From: Streptomyces sp. NBC_00102 | GTDB taxonomy: Bacteria; Actinomycetota; Actinomycetes; Streptomycetales; Streptomycetaceae | DNA length: 64,000 bases | NCBI RefSeq assembly: GCF_026343115.1 | Contig: NZ_JAPEMC010000001.1 | Span: 5,311,001-5,375,000 of the forward strand | Reading direction: 5' to 3' | In this document: positions 25,278 through 32,654 of the stretch, in pieces | Layout: each line of letters starts with the position of its first letter | How positions within the stretch are numbered: position 1 is the first letter of the stretch | The notes under the pieces: generated by a model | Database searches by the model: none | Told to the model about the DNA's origin: nothing | The model's input: only the letters and a program-made list of their open reading frames with translations | Position numbers and translations under genes: made by a program

Positions 25278-25478
25278 ATGAGCGTCACTGCCGCCGAGTC
25301 CGTGCTGCGCGTCGAGAAGGGCCACGCCGCCCCCGAGGAGCTCGCGGCCATCACCGCCGTACTGCTCGCCCGCGCGGCCGCCCAGCCCGCTCCCGCCCGC
25401 ACGGTCCGCGACACGGCCCGGTGGCGTCGCCTGGAGCGCACCCCGGGCTTCCGCGCCCCGCACAGCTGGCAGGGCTGA
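25278..25478 (+). CDS. pccE: Acyl-CoA carboxylase epsilon subunit
   Basis: A 66-residue protein with the epsilon-subunit pattern: LRVEKGHAAPEELAAITAVLLARAA near the N-terminus, an Ala/Pro linker, and a C-terminal W..LER..GFR.PHSWQG. In actinobacteria this small subunit stimulates the carboxylase by binding the beta hexamer and is encoded directly after pccB, as here. The ATG at 25278 is preceded by GACGGAGA. It is followed by two strong hairpins that end the operon. Confidence 0.88.
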   Translation: MSVTAAESVLRVEKGHAAPEELAAITAVLLARAAAQPAPARTVRDTARWRRLERTPGFRAPHSWQG

Positions 25479-25594
25479 CACCCCGCACCGGGGGACGCGC
25501 GAACGCCGGATCGCGTTTCGCGGTCCCCCGGTGCGGCGGACAACTCGCCCACACCACCACGGAAGGCCCTGAGGGCCGCTCCGGCGACGCACGA

Positions 25595-25625
25595 GGCCCC
25601 GGCCGGGAACTCTCCCGCCGGGGCC
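25595..25625 (+). terminator. Hairpin terminator after pccE
   Basis: An 8-base GGCCCCGG/CCGGGGCC stem extends by five more pairs (CGGGA/TCCCG) after a single-base bulge, with a short ACTC loop. Confidence 0.65.
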
Positions 25626-25703
25626 ATTGCATGGCCGGAAACAGCCGTTACGGGCCCCTCAGGGCCGCACGGGTGCGAAGACCCGGCCCGTACGCACACG
25701 GAA

Positions 25704-25745
25704 GAAGCCCCGACCTCCCGGTGAACAACCGGGGGCCGGGGCTTC
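25704..25745. terminator. Bidirectional terminator between pccE and the first conservon
   Basis: GAAGCCCCG pairs with CGGGGCTTC and inner CCCGGT with ACCGGG around a GAACA loop. It serves the conservon operon, whose last gene stops at 25772. Confidence 0.75.
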
Positions 25746-25771
25746 TCGTCGTGCGGGGTCGTCCCCGGACG

Positions 25772-26353
25772 TCAGCGCAGCCGGGCCATGAGGGCGTGCT
25801 CGACAAGGGTGATGAGTGCGCTCTTGGCGTCCGAGCGGTGGCGGGCGTCGGTGGTGAGGATCGGGGTGTCGGGTCCGATCTGGAGTGCTTCGCGTACTTC
25901 GTCGGGGGTGTACGGCTGGTGTCCGTCGAAGCCGTTGAGGGCGATGACGAAGGGGAGGCCGCTGTTCTCGAAGTAGTCGACGGCGGGGAAGCAGTCGGCG
26001 AGGCGGCGGGTGTCGACCAGGACGACGGCGCCGATGGCGCCGCGTACGAGGTCGTCCCACATGAACCAGAAGCGGTCCTGTCCGGGGGTGCCGAACAGGT
26101 ACAGGATCAGGTCCTGGTCCAGGGTGATGCGTCCGAAGTCCATGGCCACCGTGGTGGTGGTCTTGTCTCCGGTGTGGGTCAGGTCGTCGATGCCCGCCGA
26201 GGCGGACGTCATCACGGCTTCGGTGCGCAGCGGGTTGATCTCCGAAACGGCACCGACAAACGTGGTCTTACCCACGCCGAAGCCCCCTGCCACCACGATC
26301 TTCGCCGAGGTGGTGGAGCGGGCCGCTCCGCCGCTAGAGCTTGCGAAGTCCAC
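25772..26353 (-). CDS. cvnD: Conservon GTPase CvnD (first conservon)
   Basis: A 193-residue Ras/MglA-like small GTPase. G1 is GGFGVGKTTF (about residues 23-32). The G3 region reads FGTPGQDRFW, where the canonical DxxG aspartate is Thr. G4 is ALNGFDG (an NGxD form instead of NKxD). These are the usual variants in conservon GTPases. It is the last gene of a cvnA-B-C-D operon and overlaps cvnC by 20 bases. Conservon proteins are known to form a membrane-proximal complex likened to G-protein-coupled receptor signalling. The protein differs from the second conservon's CvnD at only three positions (residues 10, 40, 193), and the DNA contains a 416-base tract identical to it. Confidence 0.93.
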   Translation of the reverse strand: MDFASSSGGAARSTTSAKIVVAGGFGVGKTTFVGAVSEINPLRTEAVMTSASAGIDDLTHTGDKTTTTVAMDFGRITLDQDLILYLFGTPGQDRFWFMWDDLVRGAIGAVVLVDTRRLADCFPAVDYFENSGLPFVIALNGFDGHQPYTPDEVREALQIGPDTPILTTDARHRSDAKSALITLVEHALMARLR

Positions 26354-27002
26354 TGAGCACCCTTTCGAGCAGTGTCACATCTGGCTGGCCGCCGGCGGTC
26401 TCGTCGCCGCCGGGCTGATGGATAGCGACGAGTCCGGCCTCGGCCAGGTCGGCGACGAGGATCCGGGCAACGCCGAGCGGGATCGAGAGAAGGGCCGAGA
26501 TCTCGGCCACCGACTTGATCTCGAAGCAGAGCCGGCAGATCCGCTGGTGCTCGGGCAACTGCCCTTGCAGCCGGGACGGATCGGCCGTCGTACTGACCAG
26601 CGCCTCGATGGCGAGCTGGTAACGCGGCCGCGTCCGTCCGCCGGTCATGGCGTACGGACGGACCAACGGGTTGTGAGCGGCGGGCGCCGACGGCGCGGGC
26701 CGCGAAGGCCGCTGCGCCACCGGCTGGATCCGGTGCGCCGGGGCGTCGAACCGCTGAGGCGGCTCCTGCCGGGGCTGCCACTCGGACTGCTGCCGCTGGG
26801 ACCACTCCGGTCCCGGCTGTTGGGGCCAGTCGGCTCCGCGGGGGTGCGCCTGCGCGGGCTGCTGGGGCGGGAGATAAGGGTCGTAACCCTGCATGCCACC
26901 CTCGCCGCTCGCCGCGGAGGGGAAGTTGAAGCGGTTTTCCCCGTGCTCGTCCGGAACCCGCTGACTGCCGTCATACGGGTGTCCGCCTGTGGGTGCTGCC
27001 AC
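26334..27002 (-). CDS. cvnC: Conservon protein CvnC (DUF742), first conservon, with long N-terminal extension
   Basis: A 222-residue protein. The C-terminal half (about 110-222) is the DUF742 domain with a winged-helix character (GRTRPRYQLAIEALVS, LPEHQRICRLC, LLSIPLGVARILVADLAEAG), ending in DVTLLERVLSGLRKL. The N-terminal 105 residues are a Gln/Pro-rich, probably disordered extension that is absent from the second conservon's CvnC. The start is GTG at 27000-27002, with AGGAGGAG four bases upstream; in-frame starts further up would add 16 residues without a ribosome site. It overlaps cvnD by 20 bases. Its biochemical role is unknown; DUF742 proteins act with CvnB and CvnD downstream of the CvnA histidine kinase-like protein. 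Confidence 0.9.
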   Translation of the reverse strand: MAAPTGGHPYDGSQRVPDEHGENRFNFPSAASGEGGMQGYDPYLPPQQPAQAHPRGADWPQQPGPEWSQRQQSEWQPRQEPPQRFDAPAHRIQPVAQRPSRPAPSAPAAHNPLVRPYAMTGGRTRPRYQLAIEALVSTTADPSRLQGQLPEHQRICRLCFEIKSVAEISALLSIPLGVARILVADLAEAGLVAIHQPGGDETAGGQPDVTLLERVLSGLRKL

Positions 27003-27092
27003 GTCTCCTCCTCCTACTGCCATTCGCCGATCCCAGTGGGGCCGCGCCACCGCACCCTATGGCGCGGTGACGAGAAACGCACTGTCTGTCTC

Positions 27093-27515
27093 CTAGTTGA
27101 GAAGACTTCCCTGGAGTTCGGCGCGCAGATCCGGCGTCAGAACACCGCCCGCGCGGTCCACCAGAAGTGCCATTTCGTACCCAACCAGGCCGATATCGGC
27201 GTCCGGGTGGGCCAGAACGGCCAGTGAAGATCCGTCGGAAATCGACATGATGAAGAGAAATCCTCGCTCCATCTCCACAACGGTCTGGTTGACGGCGCCG
27301 CCCTCGAAGATCCGGGAGGCACCCGCGGTCAGCGACGTCAGACCGGAGGCGACGGCCGCCAACTGGTCGGCGCGGTCGCGCGGGAACCCCTCGGACATGG
27401 CCAGCAGGAGTCCGTCGGCGGAGACCACCACCGTGTGCGACACCCCGGGGGTGCTGTCCACGAAGCTGGTGATCAACCAGTTGAGATTCTGCGCCGCCTG
27501 GCTCATCGGGCTCAC
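27093..27515 (-). CDS. cvnB: Conservon roadblock/LC7 protein CvnB (first conservon)
   Basis: A 140-residue roadblock/LC7-fold protein (NLNWLITSFVDSTPGVSH, VVVSADGLLLAMSEG, QLAAVASGLTSL, with LVGYEMALLVDRAG near the end), related to the MglB-type GAPs of Ras-like GTPases. It presumably works on CvnD. It starts at GTG 27513-27515, with GGAG overlapping the end of cvnA; the cvnA stop lies one base before, so translation is probably coupled. It differs from the second conservon's CvnB at about eight positions, so it is less conserved between copies than the GTPase. No membrane segment is present. Confidence 0.92.
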   Translation of the reverse strand: MSPMSQAAQNLNWLITSFVDSTPGVSHTVVVSADGLLLAMSEGFPRDRADQLAAVASGLTSLTAGASRIFEGGAVNQTVVEMERGFLFIMSISDGSSLAVLAHPDADIGLVGYEMALLVDRAGGVLTPDLRAELQGSLLN

Positions 27516-27516
27516 A

Positions 27517-30500
27517 CTAACGCTCCTGGTTGTAGGTATTACTGCTGTCCGACCCCTGCTTGCGTCCCTGCTGGATACCTCGCCGCAGGTTGCTCAACCT
27601 GCCGCGGATGTCCTCGGGCGTGCGGGAGACCTGGGGGCCGCCCTGCTGGGTCTGCTCCGCGGTGCCCTCGACCAGATTGGCCTTGGGCACCCGCCGGGGA
27701 AGCCCCGAGAGGGTTATTCCGCCGGCCTTCGGGTCCCGGAGCTGCTCGGCCCGCTCCCAGCGCTCGTCGTTGGTCGAACGCCAGTCGTCGGTGCTCTCGC
27801 CGTCCTGCGGTTCGACGGCCGACGGGGAGTCCTGCCGCTGGGGCGGGTTCGCCGCCTCGGGCCGGGCGTTGTCCGATCCGCCTGGCTGCCAGTGCTGCTG
27901 CCCGCCCCGGCGCGGGAGCCCCGCGTCGGTCATCTCGTGACCGGCGTTCGCGGTGGGACCCGAATGATCGAAGCCTACGCGCTCGGGCGTCTCCTCGGGA
28001 GCGCCGGGAGCGGATTCCGCTTCTTCCTGGGCGGAGGTCTCGTAACCCGCCTGGAAACCACCCTGTTCCGGCCACCCGCCCTGCTGGTGCTGGTCACCGT
28101 GCGGCGTGAACTGGTCACCGTACGAAGGCTGTTGGGTGCCCTCGGTGGGGTAGGCCTGTTCCGGATAGCCGCCCTGGGGGAGCTGCTCGGCATCCGGCCG
28201 GAAGCCGGCGTCCGCCGCGTACGGGGCGTACGTCTCCTGGTGGCCCGTCTGCCCGAAGCCCTGCTGCTCGTAGGAGCCCGGCTCGAAGGAATCCTGCTCG
28301 AACGTGCCCTGCGGGTAGCCGTTCCGGTCGTACGCGGGCTGCTGCCCGTAACCGGCCTGCGGGTAGCCGTCCTGCTCGAACTGCTGCCGGGGGGCGTCCT
28401 GGCCGGGGCCGTCGAACGGAGACTGCTCGCCGGCGGTGTGGGCGGCCTCCAGAGCGGCGCGGCGCTCTTCGCGCATCAGCGAGCGGCCCACCGGGTCGAG
28501 CGTCGGCGAGTCCGGCTCGTAACGCGAGTCGTCGAAGCCGAGTTCGGCGGCCGTGCGCATGCCCGAGAGCTGCGGAGCGGCGGGCAGCGGGTGCTGCTGC
28601 TCGGGGATGATCGAGGAGACGGTGAAGTCGTCCGACGCGGCGACCGGTTCGCCACCACCACCGTGGGTGATCGCGTCCGGCAGCATGACCAGGGAGGTCG
28701 TGCCGGCCTGCTCGCCCGAGGGGCGCAGCTGGACCCGGACGCCGTGGCGGTCGGAGAGCCGGCCGACCACGAAGAGGCCCATCCGCTGGGACACCGCGGC
28801 GTCCACGGTCGGCGGGTTGGCGAGCTTGTGGTTGATGTCGGCGAAGTCCTCGGCGGTGAGGCCGATTCCCTTGTCGTGGATCTCGATCATCACGCGGCCG
28901 TCCGGCAGACGGGTCGCGGTGACACGGACCTTGGTCTGCGGCGACGAGAACACCGTGGCGTTCTCCAGCAGCTCCGCCAGCAGGTGCACGAGGTCGGTGA
29001 CGGCCTGACCGTGGATCTCGGTGTCCGGGACCCCGGTGAGCTCGATGCGCTCGTACGACTCCACCTCGGAGGAGGCGGCGCGGAGCACGTCCACCAGCGG
29101 TACCGGCTGGTTCCAGCGGCGGCCCGGCTCCTCACCGGCGAGGACCAGGAGGTTCTCGCCGTTGCGGCGCATACGGGTGGCCAGGTGGTCCAGCTTGAAG
29201 AGGCTCTCCAGCTGGTCCGGGTCGGCCTCGTTGTTCTCCAGGTCGGTGATGAGGGTCAGCTGGCCCTCGATGAGCGACTGGTTGCGGCGCGAGAGGTTGG
29301 TGAAGATCGCGTTGACGTTCCCCCGCAGCATCGCCTGCTCCGAGGCGAGCCGGACGGCCTCGCGGTGCACCTGGTCGAAGGCGCGGGCGACCTCGCCGAT
29401 CTCGTCGCTGGTGTTGATCGGGATGGGCTGGACCCGGGTGTCGACCCGGCCCGGGTCGGTCCGGGACAGCTGGTCGACGAGGGACGGCAGCCGCTGCTCG
29501 GCGACCTCGAAGGCGGCGGTGCGCAGTCGGCGCATCGCGCGGCTCATCTGGCGGGCCATGAATCCGGCCACGACGAACGCGGCGAGCAGGGCGACGACGA
29601 CGATCGAGGCGTTGACGATGGCGTCGGTCTTGGCGTCGGAGGAGATCTGCGCGGCCTCGTCCACCGCCTTGTCGACGAGCTCGTCCGTGACGGTGGCGTA
29701 CCCCTCGAACTTCGCGGTGGAGGCGGCCGTCCAGGTCTCCGGGGTGATCCCCTTCGCCTTCAGCTCCGACGGGGAGAGCCCCTTGCCGATCTGCGCGGCC
29801 ATTCCGTCGAAGACGGAGCCGTCGACGCCGGGCGGGGTCACGAACGGCGCCCCGGCGGCCTCGGCCTGCTCCTTGGCGGCCTTCAGCTGCTCGGCTCCCT
29901 CCGCGGCCTTGCCCTCCATGACGGTCTTGAGGCGGTTCACGTCCGTCTGGGTGCCACCGGAGTTGAACTCGCCGAGGGCGATCTGCTCCAGGTAGTTGTA
30001 CGAGCCGAAGGCCTTGACCTGCGCGTTGAACGTGGTCTCGTCCTCGCTCGGACGCACCAGCAGGTGCAGTCCGATCGAGCGCTGGAGCGATTCGGCCGCC
30101 TGCGAGAGTTCGAGCGCGTAGACGGTACGGCCGTAGCTGGTGACGTTGCCGGTACCCAGGCCGAGTTCGTTGGCGAACTCCATCAGCGAGTGCTGGATCT
30201 GGGTGTAGCCCTCCTCGGTCTTCACCGGGTCCAGGCTCGTGGTGTACGCGGCCTTGCGCAGCGCGGCGAGTTTCGGCTCCTCGCCCCTGAAGAGCTTCAG
30301 CCTGCGCTGCAGACCCGCCTTCTGCGGCATGTCGGCGACCGCGGCGGTGAACCCCGAAGCGGCGGCGTCGGTGGCGGCACGGCTCTGGGTCACGACGGAG
30401 TCGGTGGACTCCTTCTTCAGGAGGGGCTGAGCGGTGAGGTCACGCTCGTTCAGCAGCGCCTGCCCGTACACCGAGGCCGCGCGGACGACCAGAGCGGTCT

Positions 30501-30777
30501 TCTCGGCGTCCTGCGCCTCGTTCCAGGTGTCGATGGACCCCTTCACCTGGAAGCCGCCCATGGTGAGGCCCACCAGTGCGGGGATCAGGAGGATCGCGTT
30601 CAGGCGCGTCGCCACGCGCCAGTTGCGCGGGGACAGCTTGCTCGTGCTGCCGACGGGCGATCCGTCGTCGGCCGTGTCCGCACGGTCGGCGTGCTCCCCG
30701 GGGGATACAGCAGTGCGCGGCGGCGTGAAGTTGCCCCGCTCAGGCTGTGTCGGGGAGCCTTCGTTGCTTCGCCTCAC
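27517..30777 (-). CDS. cvnA: Conservon sensor CvnA, nitrate/nitrite-sensor-like histidine kinase (first conservon)
   Basis: A 1086-residue membrane protein. A disordered cytoplasmic N-terminus is followed by TM1 (about 58-78, LNAILLIPALVGLTMGG) and a large extracellular NIT-type helical sensor domain (about 80-375). TM2 is at about 385-405 (ASIVVVALLAAFVVAGFM), then HAMP-like and dimerisation helices (about 405-520). The HATPase_c domain (about 560-700) has N-box LLAELLENATVFSS, G1 HDKGIGL and MGLFVVGRLSDRHG. A Gln/Gly/Glu-rich disordered tail (about 720-1086) follows. The helix where a phospho-accepting His is expected reads VNAIFTNLSRRNQSLIEGQL and lacks a clear H-box. The start is GTG 30775-30777. 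The ligand is unknown. Confidence 0.92.
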   Translation of the reverse strand: MRRSNEGSPTQPERGNFTPPRTAVSPGEHADRADTADDGSPVGSTSKLSPRNWRVATRLNAILLIPALVGLTMGGFQVKGSIDTWNEAQDAEKTALVVRAASVYGQALLNERDLTAQPLLKKESTDSVVTQSRAATDAAASGFTAAVADMPQKAGLQRRLKLFRGEEPKLAALRKAAYTTSLDPVKTEEGYTQIQHSLMEFANELGLGTGNVTSYGRTVYALELSQAAESLQRSIGLHLLVRPSEDETTFNAQVKAFGSYNYLEQIALGEFNSGGTQTDVNRLKTVMEGKAAEGAEQLKAAKEQAEAAGAPFVTPPGVDGSVFDGMAAQIGKGLSPSELKAKGITPETWTAASTAKFEGYATVTDELVDKAVDEAAQISSDAKTDAIVNASIVVVALLAAFVVAGFMARQMSRAMRRLRTAAFEVAEQRLPSLVDQLSRTDPGRVDTRVQPIPINTSDEIGEVARAFDQVHREAVRLASEQAMLRGNVNAIFTNLSRRNQSLIEGQLTLITDLENNEADPDQLESLFKLDHLATRMRRNGENLLVLAGEEPGRRWNQPVPLVDVLRAASSEVESYERIELTGVPDTEIHGQAVTDLVHLLAELLENATVFSSPQTKVRVTATRLPDGRVMIEIHDKGIGLTAEDFADINHKLANPPTVDAAVSQRMGLFVVGRLSDRHGVRVQLRPSGEQAGTTSLVMLPDAITHGGGGEPVAASDDFTVSSIIPEQQHPLPAAPQLSGMRTAAELGFDDSRYEPDSPTLDPVGRSLMREERRAALEAAHTAGEQSPFDGPGQDAPRQQFEQDGYPQAGYGQQPAYDRNGYPQGTFEQDSFEPGSYEQQGFGQTGHQETYAPYAADAGFRPDAEQLPQGGYPEQAYPTEGTQQPSYGDQFTPHGDQHQQGGWPEQGGFQAGYETSAQEEAESAPGAPEETPERVGFDHSGPTANAGHEMTDAGLPRRGGQQHWQPGGSDNARPEAANPPQRQDSPSAVEPQDGESTDDWRSTNDERWERAEQLRDPKAGGITLSGLPRRVPKANLVEGTAEQTQQGGPQVSRTPEDIRGRLSNLRRGIQQGRKQGSDSSNTYNQER

Positions 30778-31127
30778 TCGACCAACAACCTCTCGGCGTC
30801 GGCACCTACGTTGTGCCGGTAAATTCGTTCAGGGCCGTACTACTCGGGAGTTCGCCGCATTCCAGCATGGGGACCGGCCGCGTTCCAAACACTCGGAGTC
30901 GATCATTCCGAGTGGCGTAAGCCTCAGATAAAACGGGCATAAAGAACGAGCCCCGCCAAAAGGCGAGGCTCACATGAGCGGAGGGGCACCGGATGGATGC
31001 GTCGGGTGTCGGTCCACCGGAAATTCTCTGTCGAAACGTTATGAACGCGGGGGCGGATCGTGTCGAAGGACACAGGGCCACCCCCGCGTGACTACGGCAA
31101 CTTGCCTATGCCAATACCGACTTATGC
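30778..31127. other. Region between the two conservons
   Basis: A 350-base region without a gene. It contains the promoter region of the first conservon and the terminator of the second. A GATCATTCCGA motif at 30901-30911 is partly shared (ATCATTCCGA) with the region upstream of the second cvnA at 37002-37011. No regulator binding site can be proven. Confidence 0.4.
30948..30971 (-). terminator. Terminator of the second conservon operon
   Basis: A ten-base stem GAGCCCCGCC/GGCGAGGCTC with one mismatch and an AAAA loop, followed in the minus-strand direction by the T-rich sequence TTCTTTAT. It lies 157 bases after the cvnD stop. Confidence 0.7.
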
Positions 31128-31709
31128 CTACTTCAGCCGGGCCATGAGGGCGTGCTCGACAAGGGTGATGAGCGCGCTCTTGGCGTCCGAGCGGTGGCGG
31201 GCGTCGGTGGTGAGGATCGGGGTGTCGGGTCCGATCTGGAGTGCTTCGCGTACTTCGTCGGGGGTGTACGGCTGGTGTCCGTCGAAGCCGTTGAGGGCGA
31301 TGACGAAGGGGAGGCCGCTGTTCTCGAAGTAGTCGACGGCGGGGAAGCAGTCGGCGAGGCGGCGGGTGTCGACCAGGACGACGGCGCCGATGGCGCCGCG
31401 TACGAGGTCGTCCCACATGAACCAGAAGCGGTCCTGTCCGGGGGTGCCGAACAGGTACAGGATCAGGTCCTGGTCCAGGGTGATGCGTCCGAAGTCCATG
31501 GCCACCGTGGTGGTGGTCTTGTCTCCGGTGTGGGTCAGGTCGTCGATGCCCGCCGAGGCGGACGTCATCACGGCTTCGGTGCGCAGCGGACTGATCTCCG
31601 AAACGGCACCGACAAACGTGGTCTTACCCACGCCGAAGCCCCCCGCCACCACGATCTTCGCGGACGTGGTGGAGCGGGCCGTACCGCCGCTAGAGCTTGC
31701 GAAGTCCAC
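31128..31709 (-). CDS. cvnD: Conservon GTPase CvnD (second conservon)
   Basis: A 193-residue small GTPase with the same G motifs as the copy at 25772-26353 (GGFGVGKTTF, FGTPGQDRFW, ALNGFDG) and only three substitutions (T10, S40, K193). At DNA level the two genes differ at about eight bases, and 31174-31589 is identical to 25818-26233. Such identity, greater than that of the flanking cvnB and cvnC genes, points to recent gene conversion or strong constraint. It is the last gene of its operon, overlapping cvnC by 20 bases, and is followed by a T-rich terminator. Confidence 0.93.
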   Translation of the reverse strand: MDFASSSGGTARSTTSAKIVVAGGFGVGKTTFVGAVSEISPLRTEAVMTSASAGIDDLTHTGDKTTTTVAMDFGRITLDQDLILYLFGTPGQDRFWFMWDDLVRGAIGAVVLVDTRRLADCFPAVDYFENSGLPFVIALNGFDGHQPYTPDEVREALQIGPDTPILTTDARHRSDAKSALITLVEHALMARLK

Positions 31710-32097
31710 TGAGCACCCTTTCGAGCAGTGTCACATCCGGCGTTCCGCCGGCCTCTCCGTTGCCCGGCTGGTGGATGGCCACCATGCCGGCTTCCGCCAG
31801 GTCCGCGACCAGGATCCGGGCCACACCGAGCGGCATGGACAGCAGAGCCGAAACCTCGGCCACCGACTTGACCTCGCGGCAGAGGTGGCAGATCCGCTGG
31901 TGCTCGGGCAGCAGCGTTCCCAGGTGCGCGGGGTCGGCCGTCGTACTGACCAACGCCTCGATGGCGAGCTGGTAACGCGGTCGCGTCCTTCCGCCGGTCA
32001 TGGCGTACGGACGAACCAGCGGCTGATCGCCTTCCCCGTCGTACGACGCGTGGTGCAGAGCGCCGTACGGATCGGGTGAGGCGGGTGGCGGGGTCAT
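31690..32097 (-). CDS. cvnC: Conservon protein CvnC (DUF742), second conservon
   Basis: A 135-residue DUF742 protein, close to the usual compact size. A short N-terminus (MTPPPASPDPYG) leads directly into the domain LVRPYAMTGGRTRPRYQLAI, then LPEHQRICHLCREVKSVAE (two Cys) and LLSMPLGVARILVADLAEAG. It ends in the same DVTLLERVLSGLRKL as its paralogue. The ATG at 32095-32097 has GGAGG four bases upstream. It lacks the 105-residue Gln/Pro extension of the first conservon's CvnC, so the two differ in what they could recruit. A 134-base gap separates it from cvnB. Confidence 0.92.
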   Translation of the reverse strand: MTPPPASPDPYGALHHASYDGEGDQPLVRPYAMTGGRTRPRYQLAIEALVSTTADPAHLGTLLPEHQRICHLCREVKSVAEVSALLSMPLGVARILVADLAEAGMVAIHQPGNGEAGGTPDVTLLERVLSGLRKL

Positions 32098-32231
32098 GAA
32101 TCCTCCGGGCGTGACAGCGACGTGTCTACTCGCCGTCTGCAAGGGGCCGGTGGGGGCGGTGAGCGGCCGGACGAGTGAGGGTGGTGGGCAGTACCTGAGG
32201 AGATCCCGAGGGATTTCCACTGCGTGGCCGC

Positions 32232-32654
32232 CTAGTGGAGCAGACTGCCTTGGAGCTCGGCGCGCAGGTCGGGCGTGAGGACGGTGCCGGCACGGTCGAC
32301 CAGCAGAGCCATCTCGTACCCCACGAGGCCGATGTCGGCCTCCGGGTGCGCGAGAACGGCCAGCGACGATCCGTCCGAGACGGACATCAGGAACAGGAAG
32401 CCGCGCTCCATCTCCACCACGGTCTGGCTGACGGCACCACCCTCGAAAATGCGGGAGGCGCCGGCGGTCAGCGAGGTGAGCCCGGAGGCGACCGCGGCCA
32501 GTTGGTCGGCGCGGTCGCGCGGGAATCCTTCGGACATGGCCAGCAGGAGTCCGTCGGCGGAGACCACCACCGTGTGCGACACCCCGGGGGTGTTGTCCAC
32601 GAAATTGGTGATCAGCCAGTTCAGATTCTGCGCGGCCTGACTCATGGGGCTCAA
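32232..32654 (-). CDS. cvnB: Conservon roadblock/LC7 protein CvnB (second conservon)
   Basis: A 140-residue roadblock/LC7 protein, about 94% identical by eye to the first conservon's CvnB, with substitutions concentrated at the N-terminus (S17N, S21N) and in the C-terminal half. It probably modulates the partner GTPase. The start is TTG at 32652-32654, equivalent to the GTG used by its paralogue; the ATG three codons later is an alternative. The frame directly follows the cvnA stop codon, with GGAG inside the end of cvnA, which indicates translational coupling. Confidence 0.92.
   Translation of the reverse strand: MSPMSQAAQNLNWLITNFVDNTPGVSHTVVVSADGLLLAMSEGFPRDRADQLAAVASGLTSLTAGASRIFEGGAVSQTVVEMERGFLFLMSVSDGSSLAVLAHPEADIGLVGYEMALLVDRAGTVLTPDLRAELQGSLLH

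Noticed and set aside
27097..30822. A 1241-codon plus-strand frame opposite cvnA
   Set aside because: Compositional shadow of the conservon genes; the translation lacks any coherent domain.
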